Assembly: GCA_036941025.1 (NCBI GenBank) | Contig: JAYMNP010000001.1 | Coordinates: 4,140,001 to 4,204,000 of the forward strand | Length of the DNA stretch: 64,000 nucleotides | Direction: 5' to 3' | Source of the DNA: Lachnospiraceae bacterium JLR.KK002 | GTDB lineage: Bacteria; Bacillota; Clostridia; Lachnospirales; Lachnospiraceae | Program-made: the position numbers and the translations under genes | Notes under the pieces: generated by a model | The model's input: the letters and a program-made list of their open reading frames with translations, nothing else | Databases searched by the model: none | What the model was told of the DNA's origin: nothing | Shown here: piece after piece, positions 44,130 to 51,892 of the stretch | Layout: each line of letters opens with the position of its first letter | How positions within the stretch are numbered: position 1 is the stretch's first letter

Positions 44130-45030
44130 CAGGATGGAGACGGTGGTTGCAGGGGTGGCGCTGAAGAACCCGGTCATTACGGCATCGGGCACATTCGGCT
44201 CCGGCCGTGAGTACGGGGAGCTGATTGACCTGAACTGCCTGGGAGCCGTCACGGTCAAAGGGGTTTCCTGTGAGCCGTGGAAAGGGAATCCGATCCCCAG
44301 GATTGCGGAAACGCAGAGCGGCATGTTAAATTCCATCGGGCTGCAGAATCCGGGAGTGGAGCATTTCATTGAGCATGACCTGCCGTTCCTCCGGCAGCAT
44401 GACACAAAAATCATCGTGAATATCTGCGGGCATACGCTGGCGCAGTATTGCGCGGTTGCGGAGAGGCTGGCGGACTGTGATGTGGACATGCTGGAGCTGA
44501 ACATCTCCTGTCCGAATGTGGAGGAAGGAGGGCTGGCTTTCGGGACGGCCCCACGGATGGTAGAGCGGGTAGTGCAGGCGGTACGCCATTATACCGGGCA
44601 GCCGCTGACCGTGAAACTGTCGCCGGAGGTCACGGACATAACGGAGATTGCCAGGGCAGCGGTATCGGGTGGTGCGGACGCGCTTTCCCTGATCAACACG
44701 CTGCGGGGGATGAAGATAGACATCCACAGGCGCAGGGCGGTGCTCGCCAGTAAGACAGGGGGTTATTCCGGCCCAGGCATTATGCCGGTGGCGTTACGGA
44801 TGGTCTATGAGGTGTGTAAGACCGTTGACGTGCCAGTGATCGGCATGGGCGGCATTGCCACCTTTGAGGATGCCCTGGAGTTCATCATGGCGGGGGCTGC
44901 CGCAGTCGCGGTGGGGACGGCGAACTTCCATAACCCTTATGCCACGGTGGAGATCATAGAGGGCATCCGGGGGTATCTGGAAGAAAACGACATAGCCTCT
45001 TTGGACAAGATCAGGGGCATTGTTGATTAG
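44122..45030 (+). CDS. pyrD: Dihydroorotate dehydrogenase B, catalytic subunit PyrD
   Basis: 302 residues, FMN TIM barrel. LKNPVITASGTFGSG, VTVKGVSCEPWKGNP, the catalytic-Cys loop ELNISCPNVEEGG (about 127-139) and the FMN-phosphate GMGGIATFEDALEF are visible. It oxidises dihydroorotate to orotate in pyrimidine synthesis. It overlaps pyrK by eight bases. No other pyr genes are present here, so the pair works with chromosomal enzymes or serves as a redox module. Confidence 0.97.
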   Translation: MDDRMETVVAGVALKNPVITASGTFGSGREYGELIDLNCLGAVTVKGVSCEPWKGNPIPRIAETQSGMLNSIGLQNPGVEHFIEHDLPFLRQHDTKIIVNICGHTLAQYCAVAERLADCDVDMLELNISCPNVEEGGLAFGTAPRMVERVVQAVRHYTGQPLTVKLSPEVTDITEIARAAVSGGADALSLINTLRGMKIDIHRRRAVLASKTGGYSGPGIMPVALRMVYEVCKTVDVPVIGMGGIATFEDALEFIMAGAAAVAVGTANFHNPYATVEIIEGIRGYLEENDIASLDKIRGIVD

Positions 45031-45101
45031 CCGGTACAGGCGGCAGAATGCTGTGGAGGATATGCTTGGGCCATTATTCATTTTATAAGGGAGGTGGACA
45101 C

Positions 45102-45452
45102 ATGGAGAACAGTTTGGCGAGCAGGGAGTGGATTGACAGTAATCTGCTGACAATCATTGATATTGGAAAGGTTCATTTCTGCCTGGAGTACCGCTCGGTA
45201 GAAGTATGCGGGCAAGAGGTGGAGCTGATCACAAAAGAATTTGATATACTGGCCCTTCTCATCATGAATCCCAGGCGCGTGTTTACCTATGAGATGATCA
45301 TGGATTTGGTATGGCATGAGGATTATGATATTTATGCCCGGAGGACGATAATCAACCATATCAGCAATATCCGTAAAAAACTGATGTCTGTGCCGGGGGT
45401 GCCGAATTATATCAAGAGCGTCCACAGTGTGGGTTATAAGTTTAATGAATAG
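45102..45452 (+). CDS. Stand-alone OmpR-type winged-helix DNA-binding protein
   Basis: 116 residues. The whole protein is a Trans_reg_C domain: VHFCLEYRSVEVCGQEVELITKEFDILALLIMNPRRVFTYEMIMDLVW, then RTIINHISNIRKKL and YIKSVHSVGYKFNE. The receiver domain of a response regulator is absent, and the leftover N-terminus is 25 residues, so it is not phosphorylation-controlled. It lies 71 bases after pyrD; likely regulator of the island or cargo. SD GGGAGGTGG. Confidence 0.92.
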   Translation: MENSLASREWIDSNLLTIIDIGKVHFCLEYRSVEVCGQEVELITKEFDILALLIMNPRRVFTYEMIMDLVWHEDYDIYARRTIINHISNIRKKLMSVPGVPNYIKSVHSVGYKFNE

Positions 45453-45489
45453 AAACTCTGGCGGCTGGGTCTGCCGGAGTTTTTCTTGG
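45452..45489 (+). terminator. Terminator after the winged-helix gene
   Basis: AACTCTGGC and GCCGGAGTT form the stem, followed by TTTCTT. It ends the metK-to-winged-helix transcription unit. Confidence 0.75.
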
Positions 45490-45607
45490 TTAAAAAATGA
45501 GTGTTCCATGACGGGTACTGTACATCTCCCCGTTATAATGCTTCCAAAAGGGAGGCTGGCTGCCTGGATAGTCTTCTGTTCTTCCTTATATAAGGAGGGA
45601 ATCGGGG

Positions 45608-45655
45608 ATGTTTCCGAAAGGCAGACAGCTACGAAGGAACAACTGTATATTTAAG
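45608..45655 (+). CDS. Possible 15-residue leader peptide
   Basis: MFPKGRQLRRNNCIF with AAGGAGGGAATCGGGG upstream. A strong terminator-like hairpin starts eight bases after its stop. Ribosome stalling could control read-through to the sigma-like gene. Very short, so support is structural only. Confidence 0.35.
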
Positions 45656-45662
45656 GCCCTAT

Positions 45663-45703
45663 GCGCCGCAATCCGTGAGTTTGGGATTGCGGCGCTTTTC
45701 ATT
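45663..45703 (+). terminator. Strong hairpin before the sigma-like gene
   Basis: GCGCCGCAATCC (45664-45675) pairs with GGGATTGCGGCGC (45684-45696), then TTTTCATTTC. A terminator, or an attenuator coupled to the leader peptide. Confidence 0.75.
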
Positions 45704-45829
45704 TCGACAGAATCAGATAGAGTTCGGCTTTATCCTCCTTCTTTCACGGATATCTCACATCCGTATCTGTATGTGGGACGACGGAAAATATCAGTGTTCC
45801 GTTGCCGTTCCCCGCCTTCTGATTTCGAT

Positions 45830-45858
45830 TTTGCCAGTCAACTAAAAATCGAAATTGG
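45830..45858 (+). promoter_or_regulatory. Hairpin flush with the ribosome-binding site
   Basis: TTTCGATTTT and AAAATCGAAAT pair and the SD GGAGG begins at once after the stem. The upstream GTTGCCGTTCCCCGCCTTC block matches that before the other sigma-like gene at 26775. Confidence 0.6.
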
Positions 45859-45868
45859 AGGATTACCC

Positions 45869-46294
45869 ATGAAGAAAATCAATCTGCGGGATTATTACCC
45901 GTTTTATACAAAGGACACTGTTGTTGAGGTGCCGGAGGAAATTGCATTGCTGCTCCGGGAGTATGAGCTTCTGGAAGAAGCATACAGAATCCGTACATAC
46001 CGTTACAAGGCTTTTTATTCTTTGGATTATGCTGGAGGCATTGAAAGGGATATGGCAGCTTTGGACCAGAAAAATCCCTGTGATCTTGTAGAGCAGCTTT
46101 ATGACAGGGAACAGCTTTATAAAGCCCTTGCCTCTCTGCCGGAAAAACAGCGAAACCGGATTTATGCGCATTATTTTCTCGGCATGAGCAAGAGCGCCAT
46201 TGCCAGGGCGGAGGGAATCAATGAGAGCAATGTGAGGAAATCCATTGAACACGGTTTGAGCAATCTTCAAAAAGTTTTAGAAGAAATTTTTTAA
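45869..46294 (+). CDS. Sigma-70-like (region 4) regulator of the element
   Basis: 141 residues. The C-terminus is a sigma region 4 helix-turn-helix: LYKALASLPEKQRNRIYAHYFLGMSKSAIARAEGINESNVRKSIEHGL (about 86-133). The N-terminal part (YPFYTKDTVVEVPEEIALLLREYELLEEAYRIRTYRYKAFYSLD) matches short sigma-like proteins of Firmicutes integrative elements. It may direct transcription of transfer or recombination genes. SD GGAGGA is nine bases upstream. Confidence 0.88.
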   Translation: MKKINLRDYYPFYTKDTVVEVPEEIALLLREYELLEEAYRIRTYRYKAFYSLDYAGGIERDMAALDQKNPCDLVEQLYDREQLYKALASLPEKQRNRIYAHYFLGMSKSAIARAEGINESNVRKSIEHGLSNLQKVLEEIF

Positions 46295-46898
46295 TTCAGA
46301 CGGCGAAATTGCCCTGAAAATGTACGGAATAGTAAGAAGGGCATTTCTGGCAGGACAAGCCGGGGGTGAGGCAGCAGGGCACAGGCTCTGAACCACCCCA
46401 AGGAGTGACTAATATCTGCTCTGCCCTTTGCGGCACCTTGACAATTTCATACACATTGCTATGGGTACTTCATTCTGTGTTCCGAGCGGAGGATGGGGCG
46501 GCGCAAAGACAGACAGCCTGGGGAGGTGATGAATAAAGGCTGTCCGAGCGGTCCACGTTTCCACCGATCCGGCTGTGGCAGGCCGGACGCGATGACGACG
46601 CAGATCATAATGGTACTTTCTCACGACCCCTCACAGACTGGAAGGGGAGTCCCTGCGGTGTTTGCTTGCTCTGGCAAAGCGGCGGCACAGGCGGGGCTAT
46701 GATGCGGTGAAGCCGGCCGCAGCCTGTAGCAATCCCTTCCTATATAAATGTGTATGGGACCTGCCGGGGAGCGTGGCAAATACGGCGGACAGAATCGAGA
46801 TCAGATACAATGGGCCGGGTCTGTGACTATAAGAGCGCAGGCCCGACTTATTCATGTGGCCTTGATAAAGACATTGGGAACGGGAAGGAGGTTTTTCT
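46295..46898. other. Gene-poor region between sigma-like gene and recombinase
   Basis: About 600 G+C-rich bases without a convincing gene. A 57-codon frame starting at 46529 (MNKGCPSGPRFHRSGCGRPD) has GGGAGGTG only two bases before its ATG and is doubtful. Several hairpins occur (GGGGTGAGG..., near 46362). A cis-acting site such as an origin of transfer could be here, but no nick-site consensus is recognised. Confidence 0.4.
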
Positions 46899-47081
46899 TT
46901 GGAGAATATGAGGACAGACAGGAATCCTGTCATGCGGTTACATATCAACAGCTCGGCGGTCACGATCATGTTCAGCGGGAGCGAGGGTACGGATGTGAAA
47001 AATAAGGTCAGGGACATACTCACGGAGGCATATGAGGAACGCTTCCAGAAAGAGTTCATCCCATGCGGCCAGGCACTATGA
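46899..47081 (+). CDS. Small element protein, 60 residues
   Basis: TTG start at 46899, seven bases after the strong SD GGAAGGAGG; an in-frame ATG lies at 46908. The protein (VMRLHINSSAVTIMFSGSEG, then VKNKVRDILTEAYEERF) looks like a single alpha/beta unit. Small proteins of this kind often precede the site-specific recombinase in such elements. Function unknown. Confidence 0.7.
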   Translation: MENMRTDRNPVMRLHINSSAVTIMFSGSEGTDVKNKVRDILTEAYEERFQKEFIPCGQAL

Positions 47082-47119
47082 AAACAGGAGGATTGCGGTG
47101 CTTTTCCTCAAAAGACGCG

Positions 47120-47148
47120 TTGCCGTCAGGGGCATTTCACGGTATAAT
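47120..47148 (+). promoter_or_regulatory. Predicted sigma-A promoter of the recombinase gene
   Basis: TTGCCG (47120-47125), 17-base spacer, TATAAT (47143-47148), about 100 bases before the recombinase start. Confidence 0.65.
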
Positions 47149-47246
47149 ATAAGTACCGGGAGCGGTATTGCACCGGCTGCACATTGACAAGCGAATAAGG
47201 AATAGCAGCGTGATTCCGTACAAAAAGAATGTACGGAGGTAGCGTA

Positions 47247-48860
47247 ATGAAACGGGTTTATTGTCTTTATAGAGTATCGACCAAAAAGCAGGTAGACAAG
47301 AACGATAAGAATGAGAACGACATCCCCATGCAGAAAACAGCGTGCCGTGATTTTGCCAGCAGCCAGCAGGACTGGACGATCCTGAAAGAGTTTTCCGAAA
47401 AAGGGATTTCTGGCTATAAGGTATCGGCGGATGACAGGGACGCCATTCAGGAGCTGAAAGAGGCGGCCTTGAATAACGAGTTTGACATTCTTCTGGTATT
47501 TATGTTTGACAGGATTGGGAGGATTGACGACGAGACGCCTTTCGTGGTGGAATGGTTCGCCAAGCACGGCGTTGAGGTATGGAGTACCCAGGAGGGGCAG
47601 CAGTGCTTCAACAACCATGTGGACAAGCTGATGAATTATCTCCGGTTCTGGCAGGCGTCCGGCGAGAGTGAAAAGACTTCCATCCGGATCAAGAGCAAGA
47701 TGCAGCAGATGACCCTTGACGGGTTATATACCGGCGGCCCGGTCAAGTTCGGGTACCGTCTGGTGGACAGCGGCCTTGTGAACCGGAAGGGTGCAAAGGT
47801 TAAGAAGTATGAGATTGACCCGGCGGACAGCGAAGTGCTCCACATGATCGACGAAATGACGATCCATAAGGGGTACGGCTCTTACAGGATGGCGGACTTC
47901 CTTAATAAAAAGGGGTACAAGCCCAGCGGCGGGGGAAAGTTCACAAGCATTAAAGTAATCCGTATCCTTCGGGATTCCTTCTATTGCGGGAGGCTGGAGG
48001 ACGGCTCAACTTCCCCGCAGTTGGAGGCGCTGCGGCTCCGCAGTGATGATACATACGACCAGATTCTTTACATTCTGGAGCAGAGACAGAATAAGAACGA
48101 GGAAAAGCGGCATATTGCTTTACAGACCAAAGGACAGGCAATGCTTTCCGGGAATGTGTTCTGCGCCCACTGCGGCGGGAGGCTGACAACCATCCGGTAC
48201 CGCGACAGTTATACGAGGGCTGACGGCACGGAGTATTCCGTGGACCAGATCAAGTATTCCTGTTACCACAAGAGCCGCAAGCTCTGCAAGTGTGACGGGC
48301 AGACGACCTACCAGGCGGACAGGGTGGACGAGACCATCCGGCAGATCATCCGAAAAATCTTTAGCTGCATGGATGGGGCGCCGGAGGAAGAAAAGCTGCA
48401 GGCAATGTTCAAGCGGCAGATGGCCGGGAACAGGGCCACGCAGAAGAAGCTGGATTTGGAGATTAACAAGAATAAGGAGCAGCTCACGAAGCTGCAGCTT
48501 GAAATCGCAAAGACGCTGACAGGCGACAGTATTTATTCCCCGGAGGATCTGTCCCAGGCGATCCAGACCATCAAGTCACGGGTCACCGAGGCGGAGGCAA
48601 AGCTCACGGAGCTTCGGGAGGAAGAAGCCAGGAAGAAACAGGGGATTGACCTGATCACCCCGACCTATAACCAGTTCAAGTCCTGGGCGGAGGAATTTGA
48701 CACTGCCACACTGGAGCAGAAGAAAATGATAGCCTGCCACTTGTTCAAGCGTATTGAGGTTGGGAGGGATTACAAGATCTCTGTGGAACTCAACATGTCA
48801 TACCAGCAGTTCTGCTCCGAGTGGGGCGACGGCAGCGTTTTGGTTACGGCGGCCATCTGA
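47247..48860 (+). CDS. Large serine recombinase (integrase/excisionase of the island)
   Basis: 537 residues from ATG 47247 (MKRVYCLYRVSTKKQ), SD GGAGG; the frame upstream has no SD. The resolvase domain has the catalytic Ser in YRVST and the downstream MFDRIGRIDDET and SEKTSIRIK segments. A Recombinase domain follows (GYGSYRMADFLNKKGYKPSGGGKFTSIKVIRILRDSFYCG), then a zinc ribbon (CAHCGG and CYHKSRKLCKC) and a coiled coil (KKLDLEINKNKEQLTKLQLEI). It is 260 bases from attR and is the only site-specific recombinase visible in the island, so it probably drives integration and excision. Confidence 0.95.
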   Translation: MKRVYCLYRVSTKKQVDKNDKNENDIPMQKTACRDFASSQQDWTILKEFSEKGISGYKVSADDRDAIQELKEAALNNEFDILLVFMFDRIGRIDDETPFVVEWFAKHGVEVWSTQEGQQCFNNHVDKLMNYLRFWQASGESEKTSIRIKSKMQQMTLDGLYTGGPVKFGYRLVDSGLVNRKGAKVKKYEIDPADSEVLHMIDEMTIHKGYGSYRMADFLNKKGYKPSGGGKFTSIKVIRILRDSFYCGRLEDGSTSPQLEALRLRSDDTYDQILYILEQRQNKNEEKRHIALQTKGQAMLSGNVFCAHCGGRLTTIRYRDSYTRADGTEYSVDQIKYSCYHKSRKLCKCDGQTTYQADRVDETIRQIIRKIFSCMDGAPEEEKLQAMFKRQMAGNRATQKKLDLEINKNKEQLTKLQLEIAKTLTGDSIYSPEDLSQAIQTIKSRVTEAEAKLTELREEEARKKQGIDLITPTYNQFKSWAEEFDTATLEQKKMIACHLFKRIEVGRDYKISVELNMSYQQFCSEWGDGSVLVTAAI

Positions 48861-48878
48861 TAAGGAGGTGGCCGGCTG

Positions 48879-49052
48879 ATGTACCCTATCATTGAAAGAG
48901 ACGGATTATGTTTCATTACGGATACTTATGTACTGCGTTATAAAAGAGCAAAAAATTTTCAAAAACATAAAATTCCCTCTTGCCAAATGAGAGAAGTTGT
49001 GTTAATATATTATTCGTTAGGTCACCAGTCAGATGGTAGCCGAACAGAGTGA
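48879..49052 (+). CDS. Possible small protein after the recombinase
   Basis: 57 residues (MYPIIERDGLCFITDTYVLR), with AAGGAGGTG eleven bases upstream and 18 bases after the recombinase stop. Small accessory proteins commonly follow large serine recombinases. No family recognised. Confidence 0.4.
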   Translation: MYPIIERDGLCFITDTYVLRYKRAKNFQKHKIPSCQMREVVLIYYSLGHQSDGSRTE

Positions 49053-49120
49053 AAAGTATAGCCTCGATTGTAATTTGGACATAACACTCTATCAAAGAGA
49101 TTTTACGGTATGTAACCGTA

Positions 49121-49181
49121 TCAATGGTAGAGCACGCGGCTGTTAACCGCGGGGTTGTTGGTTCGAGCCCAACTCGGGGAG
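49121..49181 (+). repeat. attR: partial tRNA-Asn copy
   Basis: 61 bases identical to 1283-1343, from the D arm to the last base. The 5' acceptor strand is missing, so this copy is not a functional tRNA. It marks the right island boundary and represents the original chromosomal 3' end of the gene. Confidence 0.93.
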
Positions 49182-49189
49182 TGAAAAGG

Positions 49190-49225
49190 AATCCTGTAGG
49201 CAGCAATGTTTACAGGATTTTGTGT
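49190..49225 (+). terminator. Original terminator of tRNA-Asn, displaced
   Basis: AATCCTGTA and TACAGGATT pair around GGCAGCAATGTT, followed by TTGTGTAGTTT. Located directly after attR, it is what excision would put back behind the tRNA. Confidence 0.65.
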
Positions 49226-49285
49226 AGTTTAAATCAGGAGGTGGTATGATGAAAAGCGCCTGGCGATGATGACAAATGCTGCTAT

Positions 49286-49501
49286 TTGATTCCGGTATTA
49301 AAAGATTCCATGCAGTCGGTTGGAACCTGCAGTTTTATGATAAGTGCGGATAAGAAGATTTATGATATTGCTTACTATGTGCATAAAAATTACTGGCGTC
49401 AGGGATATACAACGGAAATCGCGCAGGGAATGATTGATTATGCCAGAAGACAGGGGGCGGAAAAAGTTACAAGGGACGGATGTGGTTATAAAAGATTATA
49501 A
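49286..49501 (+). pseudogene. GNAT acetyltransferase, fragment
   Basis: The central piece of a RimJ/RimL-type GNAT domain: VGTCSFMISADKKIYDIAYYVHKNYWRQGYTTEIAQGMIDYA, including the acetyl-CoA loop equivalent (RQGYTTE). Both ends are missing or frameshifted; a start-like ATGATGAAAAGCGCC at 49247 soon meets a stop. Confidence 0.7.
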
Positions 49502-49562
49502 ATATGAGATTTTGCTTTGAGTCTGATGTATGGTATAATCTGTTTTGAGGAGGTATAATCAA

Positions 49563-50195
49563 ATGAAGAAAAGTACAGTGAAAACAGGTACCTTGTTATT
49601 GTCCGGCCTTTGCTGCCTGATGTTGCTGAATGGTTGTGGCTCTCAGGGGAAAAACAAATCTTCGGATTGGCCTGCCGCAGATGAGGCCGGAAGAGAAGTG
49701 GAGAATTTGGAAGAAGGTGCATCAGCTTTTGCGGAAGAAGACCTGGGAGAATTTTCCATAAAAGATATAGAAGGTAACACATACACTCAGGAAATGTTTG
49801 CAGATTATGACCTTACCATGGTAAATGTATTTACTACCTGGTGCTCGCCGTGTGTCAGAGAAATTCCCGATTTGGAAAAGCTGAGCAATGAGGTGAAAGA
49901 TCAGGGGATTAATGTGGTGGGAATTGTTCTGGATGCCATTGACAGTTCCGGTAAAACAGATGAAGAAGTTGTGGAAAAAGCAAAACTGCTGGCTGAAATG
50001 ACAGGTGCGGCCTATCCCTTTCTGATTCCGGATGAAGGGTATCTAAATGGCAGGCTTTCCGGAATTGCGGCGGTTCCTGAGACTTTTTTTGTAGATAAAG
50101 AAGGGAATATTACAGGGGAGACTTATTCTGGCAGCCGCTCTCTGGAAGACTGGAAAACCATTGTAGAGACAGAACGGGAAGGAGCGGCAGAATGA
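49563..50195 (+). CDS. TlpA-like thioredoxin-fold lipoprotein
   Basis: 210 residues. Signal and lipobox LLSGLCCLMLLNGCG (Cys about 26), then a TlpA/AhpC-TSA domain with redox motif TWCSPCVREIP (about 94-104) and cis-Pro segment AAVPETFFVDKEG. An outer-face thiol reductase. It overlaps the CD1871A-type gene by ATGA and heads a three-gene redox operon. Promoter TTGCTT N16 TATAAT lies just upstream, then SD GAGGAGG. Confidence 0.95.
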   Translation: MKKSTVKTGTLLLSGLCCLMLLNGCGSQGKNKSSDWPAADEAGREVENLEEGASAFAEEDLGEFSIKDIEGNTYTQEMFADYDLTMVNVFTTWCSPCVREIPDLEKLSNEVKDQGINVVGIVLDAIDSSGKTDEEVVEKAKLLAEMTGAAYPFLIPDEGYLNGRLSGIAAVPETFFVDKEGNITGETYSGSRSLEDWKTIVETEREGAAE

Positions 50196-50386
50196 GCCGT
50201 CTCCGGCCTGCAGGGAAGGAATCAGATTCAGGCGGCAAAGTAAATTGCCACAGGGCTTCCCGGACAGGTATCTGTATGGCAGCGGCGGGAATTTTTATGA
50301 TGGGATTTGGAGTTTACCGGGGAGAAGTGTCCGTGGTTCTGGAAAAAGCAATCAATATCTGTATGGAGTGTATTGGAATTGGATAA
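50192..50386 (+). CDS. CD1871A-family CXXC membrane protein
   Basis: 64 residues. The C-terminal half matches the CD1871A pattern: MGFGVYRGEVSVVLEKAINICMECIGIG, one membrane helix (about 28-42) then the CXXC (CMEC). It is found with TlpA-like and 4Fe-4S membrane proteins, apparently relaying electrons across the membrane. Overlaps the gene before it by four bases and the next start region. Confidence 0.9.
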   Translation: MSRLRPAGKESDSGGKVNCHRASRTGICMAAAGIFMMGFGVYRGEVSVVLEKAINICMECIGIG

Positions 50387-51218
50387 AAGAAAAAATGCAA
50401 ATGAATGGAAACGTCACGGAATACAGGCTCTCTGGGCGCTGCTTACCAACAGCTATCTGGCAGGTTTTGTTCAGGGAAAAATATACAGGGGAAAGCTGAA
50501 AAATCTGTGTGTTCCCGGATTAAACTGTTATTCCTGTCCGGGGGCTGTGGGCGCCTGTCCCATTGGAGCAATGCAGGCGGTAATCGGAAACTGGAATTTT
50601 AAATTTGCATTTTATGTGGCAGGATTTCTGATGTTTGTGGGAGCACTGACGGGCAGATTTGTCTGCGGCTTTTTGTGTCCCTTTGGCCTGATTCAGGATT
50701 TGCTGCATAAAATTCCTTTCCTGAAAAAAATAGAAACATTCAGGGGAGATAAGCTGCTCCGAAAACTGAAATACGTTATTTTACTGGTATTTGTCATATT
50801 TCTGCCCATGGTTCTGGTAGATGTGCTGGGTCAGGGAGCACCCTGTTTCTGTAAATTAATCTGTCCGGCAGGCACATTGGAAGGCGGTTTTCCATTGGTT
50901 CTGTTAAATAAATCCATGCAGAGCGCTGTTGGATGGCTGTATGCCTGGAAGAACGTTATTCTGATTGTTATGGTTATATTTTCCATGATGATTTACAGGC
51001 CTTTCTGCAAATATATATGTCCATTGGGGGCTGTTTATTCTGTTTTCAATCCCATTGCGGTATTACGGTACCGGGTGGAAAAAGAAATCTGCACCGAATG
51101 CGGCGTCTGTGCGAAAGTCTGCAAAATGCAGGTGAATCCGGTGGAGAGCCCGAATCATCCGGAATGTATCCGCTGCGGTGTATGCAGGAAGTCATGTCCG
51201 GTAAATGCAATACATTAA
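50373..51218 (+). CDS. Membrane 4Fe-4S (NapH/CcoG-like) electron-transfer protein
   Basis: About 280 residues; TTG 50373 or 50379 are the likely starts because no ATG suits the SD GGAG at 50365. It has four or five membrane helices (FKFAFYVAGFLMFVGALTG, YVILLVFVIFLPMVLVDVL, NVILIVMVIFSMMIY), two membrane-adjacent CXXXCP motifs (CGFLCPFG, CKYICPLG) and two C-terminal ferredoxin clusters (CTECGVCAKVCK and CIRCGVCRKSCP). With the TlpA and CD1871A partners it would carry electrons outward to thiol-based repair. Confidence 0.93.
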   Translation: MELDKRKNANEWKRHGIQALWALLTNSYLAGFVQGKIYRGKLKNLCVPGLNCYSCPGAVGACPIGAMQAVIGNWNFKFAFYVAGFLMFVGALTGRFVCGFLCPFGLIQDLLHKIPFLKKIETFRGDKLLRKLKYVILLVFVIFLPMVLVDVLGQGAPCFCKLICPAGTLEGGFPLVLLNKSMQSAVGWLYAWKNVILIVMVIFSMMIYRPFCKYICPLGAVYSVFNPIAVLRYRVEKEICTECGVCAKVCKMQVNPVESPNHPECIRCGVCRKSCPVNAIH

Positions 51219-51219
51219 A

Positions 51220-51292
51220 GTAACAGTTCAGCCTGTATTCTGTGCGAATCATGCTGGCATGAATGAGCTCAGAATACAGGCTGAACTGTTAC
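51220..51292. terminator. Long perfect hairpin after the redox operon
   Basis: 23 bases at 51220-51242 are the exact reverse complement of 51270-51292, with a 27-base loop. It lacks a long T-run on either side. It could act as a bidirectional terminator or be a small palindromic mobile repeat. Confidence 0.7.
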
Positions 51293-51388
51293 ATATTAAA
51301 TGAAATGTTATAAAAAAAGTACTTGCATTTTGGAACGAACTGTGATAATATTAATCCGTCGCTGAGATAACGACAGGATAAGACAACT

Positions 51389-51460
51389 GGCTCCTTGGTC
51401 AAGCGGTTAAGACATCGCCCTTTCACGGCGGTAACACGGGTTCGATTCCCGTAGGAGTCA
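51389..51460 (+). tRNA. tRNA-Glu (TTC)
   Basis: Acceptor GGCTCCT pairs with AGGAGTC (one G-U), anticodon TTC in CTTTCAC, T loop TTCGATT. First of seven tRNA genes in a cluster. Confidence 0.96.
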
Positions 51461-51541
51461 TTTCATAGTTAATATTTTATTGAATGCCGGGCATTTGAGA
51501 GAGAGATTTTGTTGAGTATCGGTATTTGGTGAACATAATAT

Positions 51542-51614
51542 GCCGATGTGGCTCAATTGGCAGAGTAGCTGATTTGTAATCAGCAGGTTATCGGTTCGAG
51601 TCCGATCATCGGCT
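51542..51614 (+). tRNA. tRNA-Thr (TGT)
   Basis: GCCGATG/CATCGGC acceptor, anticodon TGT in TTTGTAA, T loop TTCGAGT. Confidence 0.96.
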
Positions 51615-51634
51615 TGTGTTGATTCAATCAACTT

Positions 51635-51708
51635 GGACCTTTAGCTCAGTTGGTTAGAGCAACCGGCTCATAACCGGTCGGTCCTGGGTTCGAGTCCCCG
51701 AAGGTCCA
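51635..51708 (+). tRNA. tRNA with CAT anticodon (Ile2 or Met)
   Basis: GGACCTT/AAGGTCC acceptor and CTCATAA anticodon loop. Body resembles Firmicutes tRNA-Ile2(CAT), whose C34 is modified to lysidine, but elongator Met cannot be excluded. The T stem has a T-C mismatch (CTGGG with CCCCG). Confidence 0.92.
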
Positions 51709-51730
51709 CTTTTATTAGCTATGAGATTAT

Positions 51731-51804
51731 GGCCCAGTGGCTCAGTTGGTTAGAGCGCCGCCCTGTCACGGCGGAGGTCGAGGGTTCGAGTCCCTTCTGG
51801 GTCG
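51731..51804 (+). tRNA. tRNA-Asp (GTC)
   Basis: GGCCCAG/CTGGGTC acceptor, anticodon GTC in CTGTCAC, discriminator G. Confidence 0.96.
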
Positions 51805-51892
51805 TCGATACAGTTTTATATTGTATCTTTATTGTGTGTAATGCTCAATAAAATATGATTACCGGATACAGACGTTCGGTAAGAGATTAAAT

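Larger units (their letters stand above)
45490..45868. other. Leader region of the sigma-like gene
   Basis: No full gene. A 15-codon frame with a good SD (AAGGAGGG) at 45608-45655 (MFPKGRQLRRNNCIF) is followed directly by a strong terminator-like stem (45663-45703: GCGCCGCAATCC with GGGATTGCGGCGC then TTTTC), a leader-peptide/attenuator layout. At 45830-45858 a hairpin abuts the SD of the next gene. Confidence 0.5.

Noticed and set aside
46529..46702. 57-codon frame MNKGCPSG...
   Set aside because: SD is only two bases from the start codon and there is no recognisable domain; left as part of a gene-poor region.
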